Assembly (NCBI RefSeq): GCF_004138335.1
Contig: NZ_RYFW01000006.1
Coordinates: forward strand, 1 to 64,000
Origin: Peristeroidobacter agariperforans
Lineage (GTDB): Bacteria; Pseudomonadota; Gammaproteobacteria; Steroidobacterales; Steroidobacteraceae
Direction of reading: 5' to 3'
Length of the DNA: 64,000 nucleotides
Within the stretch, counting starts at the first letter, position 1; every line of letters starts with the position of its first letter. This document shows, one piece after another, positions 26,678-36,624 of the stretch. The notes under the pieces were generated by a model. It was not told where the DNA came from, ran no database searches, and saw only the letters and a list, made by a program, of their open reading frames with translations. Position numbers and translations under genes: made by a program.

Positions 26678-27465
26678 TCGGTCGTGCCCTGCTGCGGCAC
26701 CGGGTAGAACTTGTCGTAGCCGAGCGTGAAGCAGTAGTTCTCGATCAACTGGAAGTCCTTCTCGCGGTGCCGGTTCAGCAACACGGTCAACGTCCAGGGG
26801 CGCGAGAACACGTCGGGATCTTCGAGCGTCGCCTGGTACTCGATCGTGTTCTCATCCAGAAATTTCCAACGCTCGACCACGTGCAACTTCGGGCCGTGGA
26901 AGTTGCCGGCGCGATCCAGCCAAGTCTCGGTGTTGAAGTCAGTCACGTCGACCACCAGCGTGTCGCCTTCCCAGTGACCGCGCGAATCGCCGAGATAGAA
27001 TTCGTTGTCCGTGACCTCGGGGTGCAACGTGCCATTGGTATGAATGGTCCGCACCGAGTGACCGAACTGGAACAGCAGCGTCAGATCGCGATCGCGTTGG
27101 AAGATCTGGAACGGCTCGCGATAGTAGATGCCGCGCGGCGTGCCGAGCGTCCAGCACTTCAAGCGCGGATCGTCGGTGCCGCGAGCGGCGAAGTTTTTCT
27201 TCTTCTGCTCCAGGGCCGCGGGCAGATACGGAATGTATTTTCCGTCGATCGCGCCCGCGCTCGGTGGTGCATCGACCCGGCCGGAGTGCGGCTCCAGATC
27301 GTACTCGGCGGCACTGGTCGTTTCCCAAATGCCGGAAAAGTCTGGCTTGCCGCTCTTCAGTCGCGGAATCTTCGGCGCGGCCGTCGCCAGCGAGGCGGCG
27401 AGCAGGCCACCCATCAATACCGCCAGGACGCGGCCTTTCCTCGTTGAATGCATTGTCGAGCTCAC
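26674..27465 (-). CDS. Secreted hypothetical protein, paralogue A
   Basis: The protein has 263 residues from GTG 27465, in a GTGA overlap with the DUF6152-like stop. ATG 27453 is the alternative start. A signal peptide ends near ATAAP. It has KSGKPDFSGIWETTS at the start of the mature protein and the shared blocks RGHWEGDTLVVDVTDFN, GPKLHVVERWKF and EDPDVFSRPWTLTV. The same family appears as several copies in TonB-receptor-rich bacteria, with no known activity to my knowledge. The conserved W-E-G-D-T-L-V-V-D-V-T-D core may be a ligand-binding face. Confidence 0.75.
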   Translation of the reverse strand: MSSTMHSTRKGRVLAVLMGGLLAASLATAAPKIPRLKSGKPDFSGIWETTSAAEYDLEPHSGRVDAPPSAGAIDGKYIPYLPAALEQKKKNFAARGTDDPRLKCWTLGTPRGIYYREPFQIFQRDRDLTLLFQFGHSVRTIHTNGTLHPEVTDNEFYLGDSRGHWEGDTLVVDVTDFNTETWLDRAGNFHGPKLHVVERWKFLDENTIEYQATLEDPDVFSRPWTLTVLLNRHREKDFQLIENYCFTLGYDKFYPVPQQGTTE

Positions 27466-27890
27466 TGCGTCAGGCTCGCGGTCCGAGCCGTCGGCGCGTC
27501 TTGTGCACCACCCGTCTGGAATTCACGCCCATCGGGCAACCTGACGATCACGGAGTAGCCGTAAGGGCCGCCGTTCTTCGCGAGATAACCACGAATGTGA
27601 ACTTCAGTGCCGGGGGCGACATCGGCCTTCTTCAAGCCGATCTTCGCCAGCTGATTCGGCGCACCGAACTCCACGCCCCAGTTCGTAACGGTGCCCTTCG
27701 CATCGATAACATCGAAGTACAACCAGCTGTGCGGGTTGACCCACTTGATCTTCGTGACCTTGCCTTTCAGGTCGATCGGCTTGTCGGCGTCGAACTCCGC
27801 GGCGAAGGCGTGGTGCGCGGAGACCTGGCTCGATCCCGCCAGCAGGTAGCCGGCGGTGAGCACGGATAGAAACGGTTTGAAGTTTTTCAT
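27462..27890 (-). CDS. DUF6152-like secreted protein
   Basis: This 142-residue protein has a signal peptide cleaved near SAHHAF. The mature N-terminus HHAFAAEFD is followed by an OB-like beta region (IDLKGKVTKIKWVNPHSWLYFDV, then GVEFGAPNQLAKIG and PGTEVHIRGYLAKNG). The HHAFAAEFD and NPHSWLYFDV patterns fit the uncharacterised DUF6152 family. The N-terminal His pair, plus the His in NPHSW, would suit metal binding. It lies between the TonB receptor (12 bp) and two secreted proteins, so it is presumably a periplasmic partner of the receptor. Confidence 0.8.
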   Translation of the reverse strand: MKNFKPFLSVLTAGYLLAGSSQVSAHHAFAAEFDADKPIDLKGKVTKIKWVNPHSWLYFDVIDAKGTVTNWGVEFGAPNQLAKIGLKKADVAPGTEVHIRGYLAKNGGPYGYSVIVRLPDGREFQTGGAQDAPTARTASLTQ

Positions 27891-27901
27891 GCGACTGGAG
27901 A

Positions 27902-30478
27902 TCAGAACGTGTAGGTCACGCCGCCCTGGATGAAGCGGCCGGAGGCGCCGTTCGGCGCGATGAACGAATACGGATTGATGCCGCTCGAGCGGTTGCCGTC
28001 GACGTACTTTTCCGGATACTTGTTGAATACGTTCTGCACCAGCAGGTTCAAGCGCAGGCCCTGCAGCAGTTCGTAGTCGCAGCCCAGATCCACATAGGTT
28101 TCCGGCGAGAATTCCTGATCGACGTTGCCGTTCGGGGTCGCCACGCCGGGCACGTTGCCGACGTTGTACGTGTAGCTGTCGTAATAGGTACCCGTCAGCT
28201 CGAGTGACCACGGGCCCCGGTTGTAACGGCCGTTGAGGATATACTTGCTCTTCGGCACGCCAGTCTCGGCGTCGCGGATACGCGAGTTGCCGATCACCAC
28301 GATGTCTGCGCCGCCGACGTTCACCGAACGATTCACCCGTTCGACTTCAGTGTCGAGGAAGCTTGCCGCCGCGGTGAGATCGAGTGTGCCGGCCGAGAAG
28401 TTGAATTGCTGCCGGCCCACGAGATCGACGCCGCGAGTGCGCGTGTCCCATGCGTTCAAGTAGTACGTGGCCTGCGTGTAGCCATTCAGGCCGATCGCGT
28501 TGAACGCGGACGTGACAGTTGCGCCCTGAATGGTGTCCGTGATCGTGATGACGTCGTCCACGTCGAGCTGATAAGCATCGATGGTTACCGAGGTGGTGCT
28601 CGTCGGACGCAGCACCAGGCCCACCGAGATCGTCGTCGACTCTTCCGGATCGAGCGGCTTGGCGCCGAAGCCGACGGCTTTCACGTCATCGGAACGAAAC
28701 AGACGCGTGCGGCCCGGCGTGAGAATGCTCGTGCCGTTGTTGGTGAACGTGCTCGTGTAGCCCGTGGACTGATTGCCCAGCTGCGCGAGGCTGGGCGCAT
28801 GGAAGCCGCTGCTCAGCGTGCCACGTAATGCCACGGCCGGAATGAACTCGTAGCGACCGGTCAGTCGATAGTTGGTCGTGCTGCCGAAGTCGGAGTAATC
28901 CTCGAAGCGCGCCGTCAATCCGAGATCGAGCTTGTCGAACACGGTGAAGTCGAGGCCGGCGTAGCCGCCATAGACATCGCGCGTGACCGAGCCCGCGTCA
29001 ATGGGATTGATGCCGGAGGTGGACGAGCCCGTCGCCCCGACCACCGACGTATCGGTGGCAAAGTTCACGCCCGGAAATAGCGATGCGTACTGGTTATAGA
29101 TCCCGCCGGGTCCGTACAACGACGCGATCGTGCGACCGGCGAGCGGACCGCTGGTGTAACCGGCCGCATCGCCGAGATCCGCGACGCCCCAATACTCGTG
29201 TCGATACAACACGCCCGAAGACACCACCGAAGACTGCAGCCCCGGAATAGCCAGGTCGTTGCTGTAATCCAATGTCACGCTGGTGGTGCGACTCTTCCAC
29301 GAGCCCAGATAGAACGTGGTCGGGCTGTCCGGACCGTAGCTGGGGTTGATGGTGTTCTCGGTGGTGCGGCCCGTCTCGTTCTGGCCGAACGACACGGCGA
29401 AATCGAGATCGCCGAACGCTGCGCCCTCGTAGCGAACACCGGCGACGGCGGCGATGTCCTCAGCGTCGTAAGTCATGAATGGCTGATAACCATTCGGGTA
29501 CACCGGAATGACCGCGGTCTCGGACACGCGAGTCGGCTCGGTCGCGCTGGCGACGCGCGTATTGGCTTTGACGATGCGCTCCGGATTGACGTAGTTCAGG
29601 GCCGACTTGTCGGCGTAGTTGGCCCAGCCGTAGGCACGCACGCTCTCGCTCAGGCCGAGCTCGGCGTTGATCAGCGCGGTCCAGTTATCCCGGGTGGACT
29701 GGCCCCACTGGCCATACTTCTTATTGAATGTTTCATTGCGAGGATCGCCGTTCGGGAACAGCTGACGCCAGTCCGCCTCGCTGCGATCGACGTTGTCGTT
29801 CTTCAAGCGATCGATACTGACATTGATGAAGCCGTCTTCACCGAGCGCTGTGGCGATATTGCCGAGCAGCTGATGTGTCTCGCCGCCGCCATCGCTGTAA
29901 CCGCCATAGCGTCCGCCGAGCTCCGCGCCCTGCGAGTCCTTGCGAAGCACGATGTTGATGACGCCGGCGATCGCGTCGGATCCGTATTGAGCTGCGGCGC
30001 CGTCACGCAGGACTTCGACACGCTCGATGGCATTGACCGGAATGGTGTTGATGTCGACGACCTGCGCCGCTGGCCACGGGTCCGTGCCGGATAGCTGTGC
30101 CGACAGATGACGACGCTTGCCATTGACGAGGACCAGCGTGTACGCAGGACCCACGCCACGCAATGACGCCGAGCGCACGCCCTGCCCCTTCACCGCGTTC
30201 TGACCCTGCGGAAAGTTGAAAGAGGGATGCAGCTTCGAGAGCGCCTGATTGACGGTCACTGCGCCGGTCTGGCGCAGCTGTTCGGGCGTAATGACATCGA
30301 CCGGCGCCGTGCTGGTCAGCGCCGTCGTGTTCTCGCGGGCGGTGCCGAGCACCACGATGCTATCGATCACGCCAGCATCCGTGCTTGCGCCATTTGCGTC
30401 CACATCCTGTGCGTGCAAGGTCGACATCGAACCAACGCTCAACAAAGAAACAAAGGCCGCAGCAGGGACGCGACGCAT
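27902..30478 (-). CDS. TonB-dependent outer-membrane receptor (DUF6152 operon)
   Basis: The protein has 858 residues with a signal peptide (ending near LHA), a TonB-box-like stretch (DSIVVLGTA), a plug domain with VDVITPEQLRQTGAVTVNQAL, VKGQGVRSASLRGVGP, VLVNGKRRH and RVEVLRDGAAAQYGSDAIAG, a 22-strand barrel and a C-terminal aromatic end (VTYTF). The start is ATG 30478 with GAGGAAG upstream. It is the first gene of a six-gene operon running to 24715. The substrate is unknown. No carbohydrate enzyme or siderophore gene is adjacent. Confidence 0.93.
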   Translation of the reverse strand: MRRVPAAAFVSLLSVGSMSTLHAQDVDANGASTDAGVIDSIVVLGTARENTTALTSTAPVDVITPEQLRQTGAVTVNQALSKLHPSFNFPQGQNAVKGQGVRSASLRGVGPAYTLVLVNGKRRHLSAQLSGTDPWPAAQVVDINTIPVNAIERVEVLRDGAAAQYGSDAIAGVINIVLRKDSQGAELGGRYGGYSDGGGETHQLLGNIATALGEDGFINVSIDRLKNDNVDRSEADWRQLFPNGDPRNETFNKKYGQWGQSTRDNWTALINAELGLSESVRAYGWANYADKSALNYVNPERIVKANTRVASATEPTRVSETAVIPVYPNGYQPFMTYDAEDIAAVAGVRYEGAAFGDLDFAVSFGQNETGRTTENTINPSYGPDSPTTFYLGSWKSRTTSVTLDYSNDLAIPGLQSSVVSSGVLYRHEYWGVADLGDAAGYTSGPLAGRTIASLYGPGGIYNQYASLFPGVNFATDTSVVGATGSSTSGINPIDAGSVTRDVYGGYAGLDFTVFDKLDLGLTARFEDYSDFGSTTNYRLTGRYEFIPAVALRGTLSSGFHAPSLAQLGNQSTGYTSTFTNNGTSILTPGRTRLFRSDDVKAVGFGAKPLDPEESTTISVGLVLRPTSTTSVTIDAYQLDVDDVITITDTIQGATVTSAFNAIGLNGYTQATYYLNAWDTRTRGVDLVGRQQFNFSAGTLDLTAAASFLDTEVERVNRSVNVGGADIVVIGNSRIRDAETGVPKSKYILNGRYNRGPWSLELTGTYYDSYTYNVGNVPGVATPNGNVDQEFSPETYVDLGCDYELLQGLRLNLLVQNVFNKYPEKYVDGNRSSGINPYSFIAPNGASGRFIQGGVTYTF

Positions 30479-30853
30479 GATGGCAATTCTTCCTCGAAAA
30501 ACCTACGGGCGGCGCAATCTAGCGACGCGCGCTCATGCGGCGAAATGCCGTGTCGTTATTTGAATTGCACGGAACCGTATGTGATCGATTTCTAACCTGG
30601 CCACGACCGCGACCCCGCCGAAAAGTGACCGCCACCCACGTTGCGTCGATGCTGTGACCGCGATGTCACGCGAGCGATCGGTAACCGTAACGGCGATGCA
30701 GCGAGCTCGGATGCAATTCCAGCTGTATCGCGCGCAAGCCGGGTGCACGCGACCCGCCGTCACGGCGCGGTCATCTTTGTGCCAGACCGTAACAATCGAG
30801 CAACAAAACCTTCATAAACTGGGCTCCCGAGCCACCCGACCGAGCCAGTTCCG
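30479..30853. promoter_or_regulatory. Divergent intergenic region, possible weak Pho box
   Basis: This 375-bp gap separates two divergent outer-membrane genes. CTGTGAC-CGCG-ATGTCAC (30652-30669) has the 7+4+7 spacing of a Pho box, each half matching about five of seven consensus positions. It lies 185 bp before the porin start. No clear -35/-10 pair or small gene is visible. The Pho box is suggested because the porin is OprP/OprO-like and is followed by a phytase-type protein. The match alone is weak. Confidence 0.3.
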
Positions 30854-32305
30854 ATGCCCAAGTCCGCTCCGTTCTCTCGCGCTGTCGCCATCGCAGCTGC
30901 TGCCATCGCTCCGCCCGCCTCGGCCGCCGAGAGTCTCGAGCTCTTCATGGATACCGAAACGAAGCAGATTTATGCCGAGCCTGGTCCGAATCGGAAGCCG
31001 CTCGGCAAGTTCAAGCCGGCTGACGAGGTAGAGCCTGCAGCAGCGGCACCCGCCACGAACGCACTGGAGCAGCGGGTTGAACAACAGGAGCAGAAAGTTG
31101 CAGCGATCGAGCAACGCAACGCGGACACTTCACGCAGCCCGTTCAACGATCGCTTCCAGATTCGCGGCTATCTGCAAACCCGTTACACCGAGATGCTCGG
31201 GGGCGAGGAAGGCATCAATCTTTGGTCGGACCGCTCCGTTGGCGATCAGCATTCCCTGGGCGATGCCGACAAGAATTACCTGATTCGACGCGCACGCCTG
31301 GTTTTCCAGGGCGATGTCGGCGATCGGTTGTCCTTCTATGTCCAACCCGATTTCGCCAGCAGTGCCGGCAGCACGGGGAATGTCGCGCAGATGCGTGACG
31401 CCTATGGAGATGTCTACCTGACCACGGATCGCGTACATCGACTGCGTGTCGGTCAGTCCAAAGTGCCGTTCGGTTGGGAGAATCTGCAGTCCAGCTCCAA
31501 CCGTGTGGCATTGGATCGTGCCGATGCGCTGAACAGCGCAGTCCGCGACGAACGCGATCTCGGCATCTTCTATTACTTCACACCGAAGCTCGTGCAGGCC
31601 CGCTTCGATGAGATCAACAAGCGCGGCCTCAAGCACAGCGGCAACTACGGCATGTTCGGCGTGGGTCTGTACAACGGCCAGGGCGCCAACCGCGGCGATC
31701 GTAACGACAATCAACACGTCGTCGCCCGTGTGAGCTATCCGTGGCAATTCGCCAGCGGCCAGTTCTTCGAAGCAGGCGTTCAGGCCTACAGCGGTGAATA
31801 CGTTCCCAGCACCACTGCTTATCGGACGCCCGAGGATGTGAGCCTCACACCGACGATTGCCGATGACTTCGAGTTCGGTTACGACGATGAGCGCGTGGGC
31901 GTGAGCGCAATCTGGTATCCGCAGCCGTTTGGCGTGCAAGCCGAATGGAACTGGGGCACCACCCCGGGACTCGACCGCACGACCAACAGCATCGTGGAGC
32001 AGGATCTCGAGGGCGGCTACGTGCAGGCCATGTACAAGCTCGAACATCGTTTCGGCACCTTCCTGCCGTTCGTCAAATGGCAGTACTTCGACGGCGCCAG
32101 CAAGGCCGAGAACAACGCGCCGCTCAACGAAGTGAACGATCTGGAGATCGGGGTGGAATGGCAGATCGCGGCGCCCTTGGAACTGGCGGCCATCTACCAT
32201 CGCATGAACCGCATCAACCTGGTGACCGGCAACCGTGCCGGTCGGATCGACTATCAACGTTTCGAGGCCGACGCACTACGTTTGCAATTGCAGCTCAATT
32301 TCTGA
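30854..32305 (+). CDS. OprP/OprO-like porin
   Basis: The protein has 483 residues with a signal peptide (about 1-25, PASA-A) and a short N-terminal coiled coil (ALEQRVEQQEQKVAAIEQRN, about 73-92). A 16-strand-type barrel follows, carrying the phosphate-selective porin landmarks NDRFQIRGYLQTRY, YLIRRARLVFQGDVGDRLSFYVQPDF and LRVGQSKVPFGWENLQSS, and ending in LQLQLNF. It should form a trimeric outer-membrane channel for phosphate or polyphosphate anions. The coiled coil probably trimerises in the periplasm. The next gene, 117 bp downstream, encodes a phytase-type esterase-like protein. Confidence 0.88.
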   Translation: MPKSAPFSRAVAIAAAAIAPPASAAESLELFMDTETKQIYAEPGPNRKPLGKFKPADEVEPAAAAPATNALEQRVEQQEQKVAAIEQRNADTSRSPFNDRFQIRGYLQTRYTEMLGGEEGINLWSDRSVGDQHSLGDADKNYLIRRARLVFQGDVGDRLSFYVQPDFASSAGSTGNVAQMRDAYGDVYLTTDRVHRLRVGQSKVPFGWENLQSSSNRVALDRADALNSAVRDERDLGIFYYFTPKLVQARFDEINKRGLKHSGNYGMFGVGLYNGQGANRGDRNDNQHVVARVSYPWQFASGQFFEAGVQAYSGEYVPSTTAYRTPEDVSLTPTIADDFEFGYDDERVGVSAIWYPQPFGVQAEWNWGTTPGLDRTTNSIVEQDLEGGYVQAMYKLEHRFGTFLPFVKWQYFDGASKAENNAPLNEVNDLEIGVEWQIAAPLELAAIYHRMNRINLVTGNRAGRIDYQRFEADALRLQLQLNF

Positions 32306-32421
32306 GAGGGCAAATCGTCGCATTCCGGTCATCGAACAGAAATACGGCGCCACGATTATGTCGCCCGCCGCTGATTCAACGCGTCGAGGTCGGCGTGTGA
32401 GCGTGCCGGAGTCGATACAAC

Positions 32422-33852
32422 ATGAAGAGCCCGAACCATCCACTGCGGTCTGCCATGGCGCTGATTGCCATCGGCGTCGCAGCGTCCACCGCGCAAGCCG
32501 CTGAGCTGCTCGAGCGCGCCGTTCTGCCGAGCGACAGTTTCTCCACCGGCCCGACATCGGGTCAGTTCGCCACCAGCGGCAACGGCGTCGTCACGCCCTT
32601 CATCAACAAGCAGCCCGTGCAAGGTTTCTCGGCGGTGCTACCCGGCCAGCACGACGGCACTTATATGGTGATGTCGGATAACGGCTTCGGTAACAAGCCC
32701 AACTCCAACGACGCGCTGCTGCGTGTCTACACCGTGCGGCCGGACTTCAAGGAAGGCATGGTCACGCCCGTGAATCGCTTCTCCGGCGATGCTCTCGAGG
32801 GCTTCACTTCCGAGGCTTACATCACGCTGAGCGACCCGTGGCGCAAGGTGCCGTTCGTCATCGTGGCCGATGGCGATGTCTATCCGAGCACGCCGGTGGG
32901 TGGCGGTGCTGCGATCCCGGTCGATGCCTCCATCAAGGCCAATCGCCTGCTGACCGGCTCGGACTTCGACATCGAGTCGTTCCGTCGCGCGCCCGATGGC
33001 ACGCTGTGGTTCGGCGATGAGTTCGGCCCGTACCTGATTCACACCGACGCCAGGGGTCGTGTGCTCGAAGCGCCGATTCCGCTGCCGAACTTCCGCAAGC
33101 TACCGAGCACCCTTGGCGGCACAGAGATCAATCCGCTGATCCAGGCGGTGAGCAATCCGGTGCGCACCATGGCCGCGAACCTCGCCGACTCCGGCGGCTT
33201 CGAAGGCATGGCGTTGAATGCCAGCAAGAACAAGCTGTATGCGTTGCTCGAGAAGGCGGTCACCGGCGATCCGGTGCGCACGCGCCTGCTGATCAATGAG
33301 TTCTGCCTTAAGGAGCGCAAGTACACGGGCAAGACGTTCGCGTATCCGATGGAAAGCGCCAGCAACGCCATCGGCGACTTCACCGCGTTGACCGATACGC
33401 AGTTCCTGATCATCGAGCGTGACAGCGGACAGGGCGACGCCAGCGACTCGCGCTTCACCAACCCCGCTCGCTTCAAGAAGATCTACAAGGTCGACCTGAA
33501 GCAGATGGACGCGGACGGCTTGCTGATCAAGCAGGAAGTGGCCGACCTGATGAACATCTACGATCCTCGCGATGTGGCCGCGGACGGCAAGGCAAACAAC
33601 GTGTTCACCTTCCCGTTCACCACCATCGAGGACGTGCTGGTGCTCGACAACAACCGCCTGCTGGTGATCAACGACAACAACTACCCCGGCTCGGCCGGCC
33701 GTGCGTTCGGCGTGCCCGACAACAACGAGTTCATCGTGATCCACACGGCGCCGCTGCTCGACTGTGACGATCGCAAGGGCAAGGACAAGTACGATCGGGA
33801 CGACCGTGGCCACGATCGCGATGACAAAGCGTGCCGCCCGGCGAAGGAATAA
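32422..33852 (+). CDS. Secreted esterase-like phytase-family protein
   Basis: The protein has 476 residues with a signal peptide (about 1-26, AQA-A). The body is a beta-propeller-like 'esterase-like activity of phytase' domain, with GFSAVLPGQHDGTYMVMSDNGFGNK, IESFRRAPDGTLWFGDEFGPYLIHTD, GGFEGMALNASKNKLYALLEKAV and VLDNNRLLVINDNNYPG. The C-terminal 25 residues are a highly charged Asp/Lys/Arg tail flanked by two Cys (CDDRKGKDKYDRD...KACRP). It probably releases phosphate or cleaves esters outside the inner membrane, next to the phosphate porin. The substrate is not determined. Confidence 0.82.
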   Translation: MKSPNHPLRSAMALIAIGVAASTAQAAELLERAVLPSDSFSTGPTSGQFATSGNGVVTPFINKQPVQGFSAVLPGQHDGTYMVMSDNGFGNKPNSNDALLRVYTVRPDFKEGMVTPVNRFSGDALEGFTSEAYITLSDPWRKVPFVIVADGDVYPSTPVGGGAAIPVDASIKANRLLTGSDFDIESFRRAPDGTLWFGDEFGPYLIHTDARGRVLEAPIPLPNFRKLPSTLGGTEINPLIQAVSNPVRTMAANLADSGGFEGMALNASKNKLYALLEKAVTGDPVRTRLLINEFCLKERKYTGKTFAYPMESASNAIGDFTALTDTQFLIIERDSGQGDASDSRFTNPARFKKIYKVDLKQMDADGLLIKQEVADLMNIYDPRDVAADGKANNVFTFPFTTIEDVLVLDNNRLLVINDNNYPGSAGRAFGVPDNNEFIVIHTAPLLDCDDRKGKDKYDRDDRGHDRDDKACRPAKE

Positions 33853-34027
33853 CGCCGAACCATCCAGGTCCGAGGCCGGGGCGCGCTCCCGTCAACGAGC
33901 GCGTTCCGGTGGCGACTTACTTCACCCGGCCGGCAAAGCCAGGTGTGAGCACGGCGATCTTATAAGCCGCGCCCCGACCCACGATATATAGCGTCGTCCT
34001 GCCCTCGCCGGCGAAAGCGCCTGACGA

Positions 34028-36445
34028 TTAGAAGCTGGAGCGCAGAATCACGCCGACGTAACGACGCGGGCCAATGCCATCAAAGCCGACCGGCGCGCTG
34101 TTGCTGAAGTCGTTGACGCTGGTCGTGTATTTGGTGTCGAACGCATTCTTAGCGACGACGCTCAGCTCGTATTTCGCCGAATCCGTCTCGTGCGTGATGC
34201 CGGCGCCCAGGTCAGTGAGCGAGTAGCCGGACTGCTCGCCGTATGGCGACAGTAGTTGCTCCAGGTTGTGCTTGGAGCGATAGACATGATTGCCGAAGAA
34301 ATGCGCGCCGAAGCCCGAGGCCAGCGGCAACTGGTAATCGAAACCGAAGATGCCGGTCCAACGGGGCGCGCCTACGATCTGCCGGCCGGTGTTGTTGCAC
34401 ACCGCGACCGATGACGGAAACGAGCGCGGGCACGTTGCGGTCGACCAGTCGGTGTATTCCGCCTCGTTGTACGCACCGCCTGCGGTTATCTGCAGGTTCT
34501 CCGTGACACGAAGGGCAGCATCGAATTCCGTGCCGACCGCCCGGATCTCCGGAATGTTGCCGAGCCGTGAGCTGAACCCGGTGGGCGACGTCGGATCCGG
34601 CTCGCTCGTGACGTTCTGATAGTCACGCACGCGCGTGTAGTAAACGTTCACGTTCAGCGTCAGCAGATCGTCGAACCACTGGCTCTTCACGCCGGTCTCG
34701 AAATTCAACGACTTCTCAGGCTCGACGTTCGCAATGCCGCCGTTGTTGTCGAACGCCACCGCACCGGATTTCTCGCCGGCACTGGCGGAGGCATACACCA
34801 ATAAGTCATCGGTCAACTGGAAGCTGGGATTGATCAGCCAGGCGATCGAGTCATCCTTGATGCGCTCGCCTTCGATGGTTCCATAGTTCGCGCCGGTCTG
34901 CGCCGAGCGGATCGCATCGGCGGTCGCATTGCCTGTCGACAACAGAGGCGAGCCATCGAGCAGCGTCGTGCGACGATAGACCTCGTTGGTCTTGTATTCC
35001 CAGGTCTGACGCAAGCCGACAGTCAAGCTGGCGCGCTCGGTCACATGCCAGTTCACCTGACCGAACACGGCGGCGCTGTCCGATACCGGCCTCTGATTGG
35101 TAACAGCGAAGACATCGCGCAACGATGCCTGCAGCAGAGTCCTGCCCGACGTCGTAGTCAGCGCGCGATACTGCGAGTCGCTGGCATAGAAAGCGCCTGC
35201 ATCCGCACCATACGTATTGCGACTGGTGGTGTCCGTGTCGATGGTGAACAGATAGATGCCAGTTTGATAGTCGATGCGCTCGGTGATGTCTCCCGTGAGG
35301 CGAAATTCCTGCGAAAGCTGACGCGTGTCCACCAACGTACCGCTACGTGCGACGGAAAACCGGGTCTGCTCCTGATCGTTCTTCGCGTCGAAGTGGAACC
35401 AGCGCGCCGCGGTGATGGATGTGAGCTCGACCGGGCCTGCACCCCAAGTGACAACGGCTGACGCGCCGTAGTTGTCTGTGATCAGCGGTCGCGCCATGTC
35501 CAGCTCGATTTCGTCCCACGAGCCGATGATGGGCGTGTAGCCGCCGAAGTAATCGCGAGCCAGGCGCGTCGTGTACGTCGTCGTGCGCACCGAGCCGTCG
35601 TTCAGCGTCGTCGGATCGATCATGAACGGCTTGGTGTTGCTGTTCTCATGCGTGAAAGCGCCGTCGAGATTCAGCTTCACCGACAGCGAATTGCTCGGCT
35701 GGAGCAAGAACTGCACGCGGCCGCCATAGCGATTGCGCTCGTGCCAATGCCCGCCGTTGGCGATGTTCTCGATGTCGCCTTCCTGCCGGTCGACAAAGGC
35801 AGATGCGCGGAACGCCAGTAGATCGTCGACCAGTGCATTGGAGTACGAGCCCCGCGCCTTGTAAGACTCCGTGCTCAGACCGCCTTCGAGCTCCAGACTG
35901 GCCTGCGGCGAAAAGGATGGCCCCCGGCTGGTGTATTTGATCGCACCCAGCGACGTATTCTTGCCGAGCAAAGTGCCTTGCGGACCGCGCAGGATCTCGA
36001 CGCGTTCCAGATCGGTGAAGTCCTGGTAGGTCATGCCGACGTGACCGAGGAACACATCGTCGACGATCACGCCGACCGCAGGTTCCATGTTGTCGTTGCC
36101 GCTGGTCTTGCCGATGCCGCGAATCGAGATGCCGGAGCGGCGCGCGTTCGGCGTGGTTGCAGTCAGCCCGGGCGCTCGCTGGCTCAGTTCGGCAACGGTG
36201 AAGGTGCGGTCACGACCCAGCGTGGCGCCGCTCACGACCGAGATGGGAATGGGCACTTCCTGCACCCGCTCGGAGCGATTGCGCGCGGTGACGACCACCT
36301 CTTCCAGCCCGCGATCGGTTGAGCCCCCTTGTTGAACTTGATCTGCGCCGCTCGCATCCTGAGCGAACGAAGGAACATTCAAAGCCACGCCGCCGCTCAG
36401 CGCCGTGACCAACCCGAGCCAATGTTTCATGTGATGAGACCGCAT
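34028..36445 (-). CDS. TonB-dependent outer-membrane receptor
   Basis: The protein has 805 residues from ATG 36445, chosen because GGAGG sits six bases upstream; ATG 36430 is the alternative. It has a signal peptide (SFAQ-D), a TonB box (LEEVVVTARNRSERVQEVPI), a plug with SGISIRGIGKTSGND, VIVDDVFLGHVGM and RVEILRGPQGTLLGKNTSLGAI, a barrel, and a terminal VILRSSF. The plug resembles siderophore and sterol-type receptors of the FecA/Fyu-like class more than the glycan receptor at 50993. No partner genes are adjacent, so the ligand is unknown. Confidence 0.92.
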   Translation of the reverse strand: MRSHHMKHWLGLVTALSGGVALNVPSFAQDASGADQVQQGGSTDRGLEEVVVTARNRSERVQEVPIPISVVSGATLGRDRTFTVAELSQRAPGLTATTPNARRSGISIRGIGKTSGNDNMEPAVGVIVDDVFLGHVGMTYQDFTDLERVEILRGPQGTLLGKNTSLGAIKYTSRGPSFSPQASLELEGGLSTESYKARGSYSNALVDDLLAFRASAFVDRQEGDIENIANGGHWHERNRYGGRVQFLLQPSNSLSVKLNLDGAFTHENSNTKPFMIDPTTLNDGSVRTTTYTTRLARDYFGGYTPIIGSWDEIELDMARPLITDNYGASAVVTWGAGPVELTSITAARWFHFDAKNDQEQTRFSVARSGTLVDTRQLSQEFRLTGDITERIDYQTGIYLFTIDTDTTSRNTYGADAGAFYASDSQYRALTTTSGRTLLQASLRDVFAVTNQRPVSDSAAVFGQVNWHVTERASLTVGLRQTWEYKTNEVYRRTTLLDGSPLLSTGNATADAIRSAQTGANYGTIEGERIKDDSIAWLINPSFQLTDDLLVYASASAGEKSGAVAFDNNGGIANVEPEKSLNFETGVKSQWFDDLLTLNVNVYYTRVRDYQNVTSEPDPTSPTGFSSRLGNIPEIRAVGTEFDAALRVTENLQITAGGAYNEAEYTDWSTATCPRSFPSSVAVCNNTGRQIVGAPRWTGIFGFDYQLPLASGFGAHFFGNHVYRSKHNLEQLLSPYGEQSGYSLTDLGAGITHETDSAKYELSVVAKNAFDTKYTTSVNDFSNSAPVGFDGIGPRRYVGVILRSSF

Positions 36446-36624
36446 CGCGCCCCTCCCTGAGGGCGGCTGCAATCTAAGATCGGGACGGTCAACGGGTCAG
36501 TCACGGAGCGGTTGTGACTGAGTCACCGGCAGAGCACGCGTGGTGACCGACCCCGGCGGAATATACCGTCGGCGGCCCCGTTACAGCGGTAACATCGTAT
36601 TAATAGATAACGAATCGATCGGGG

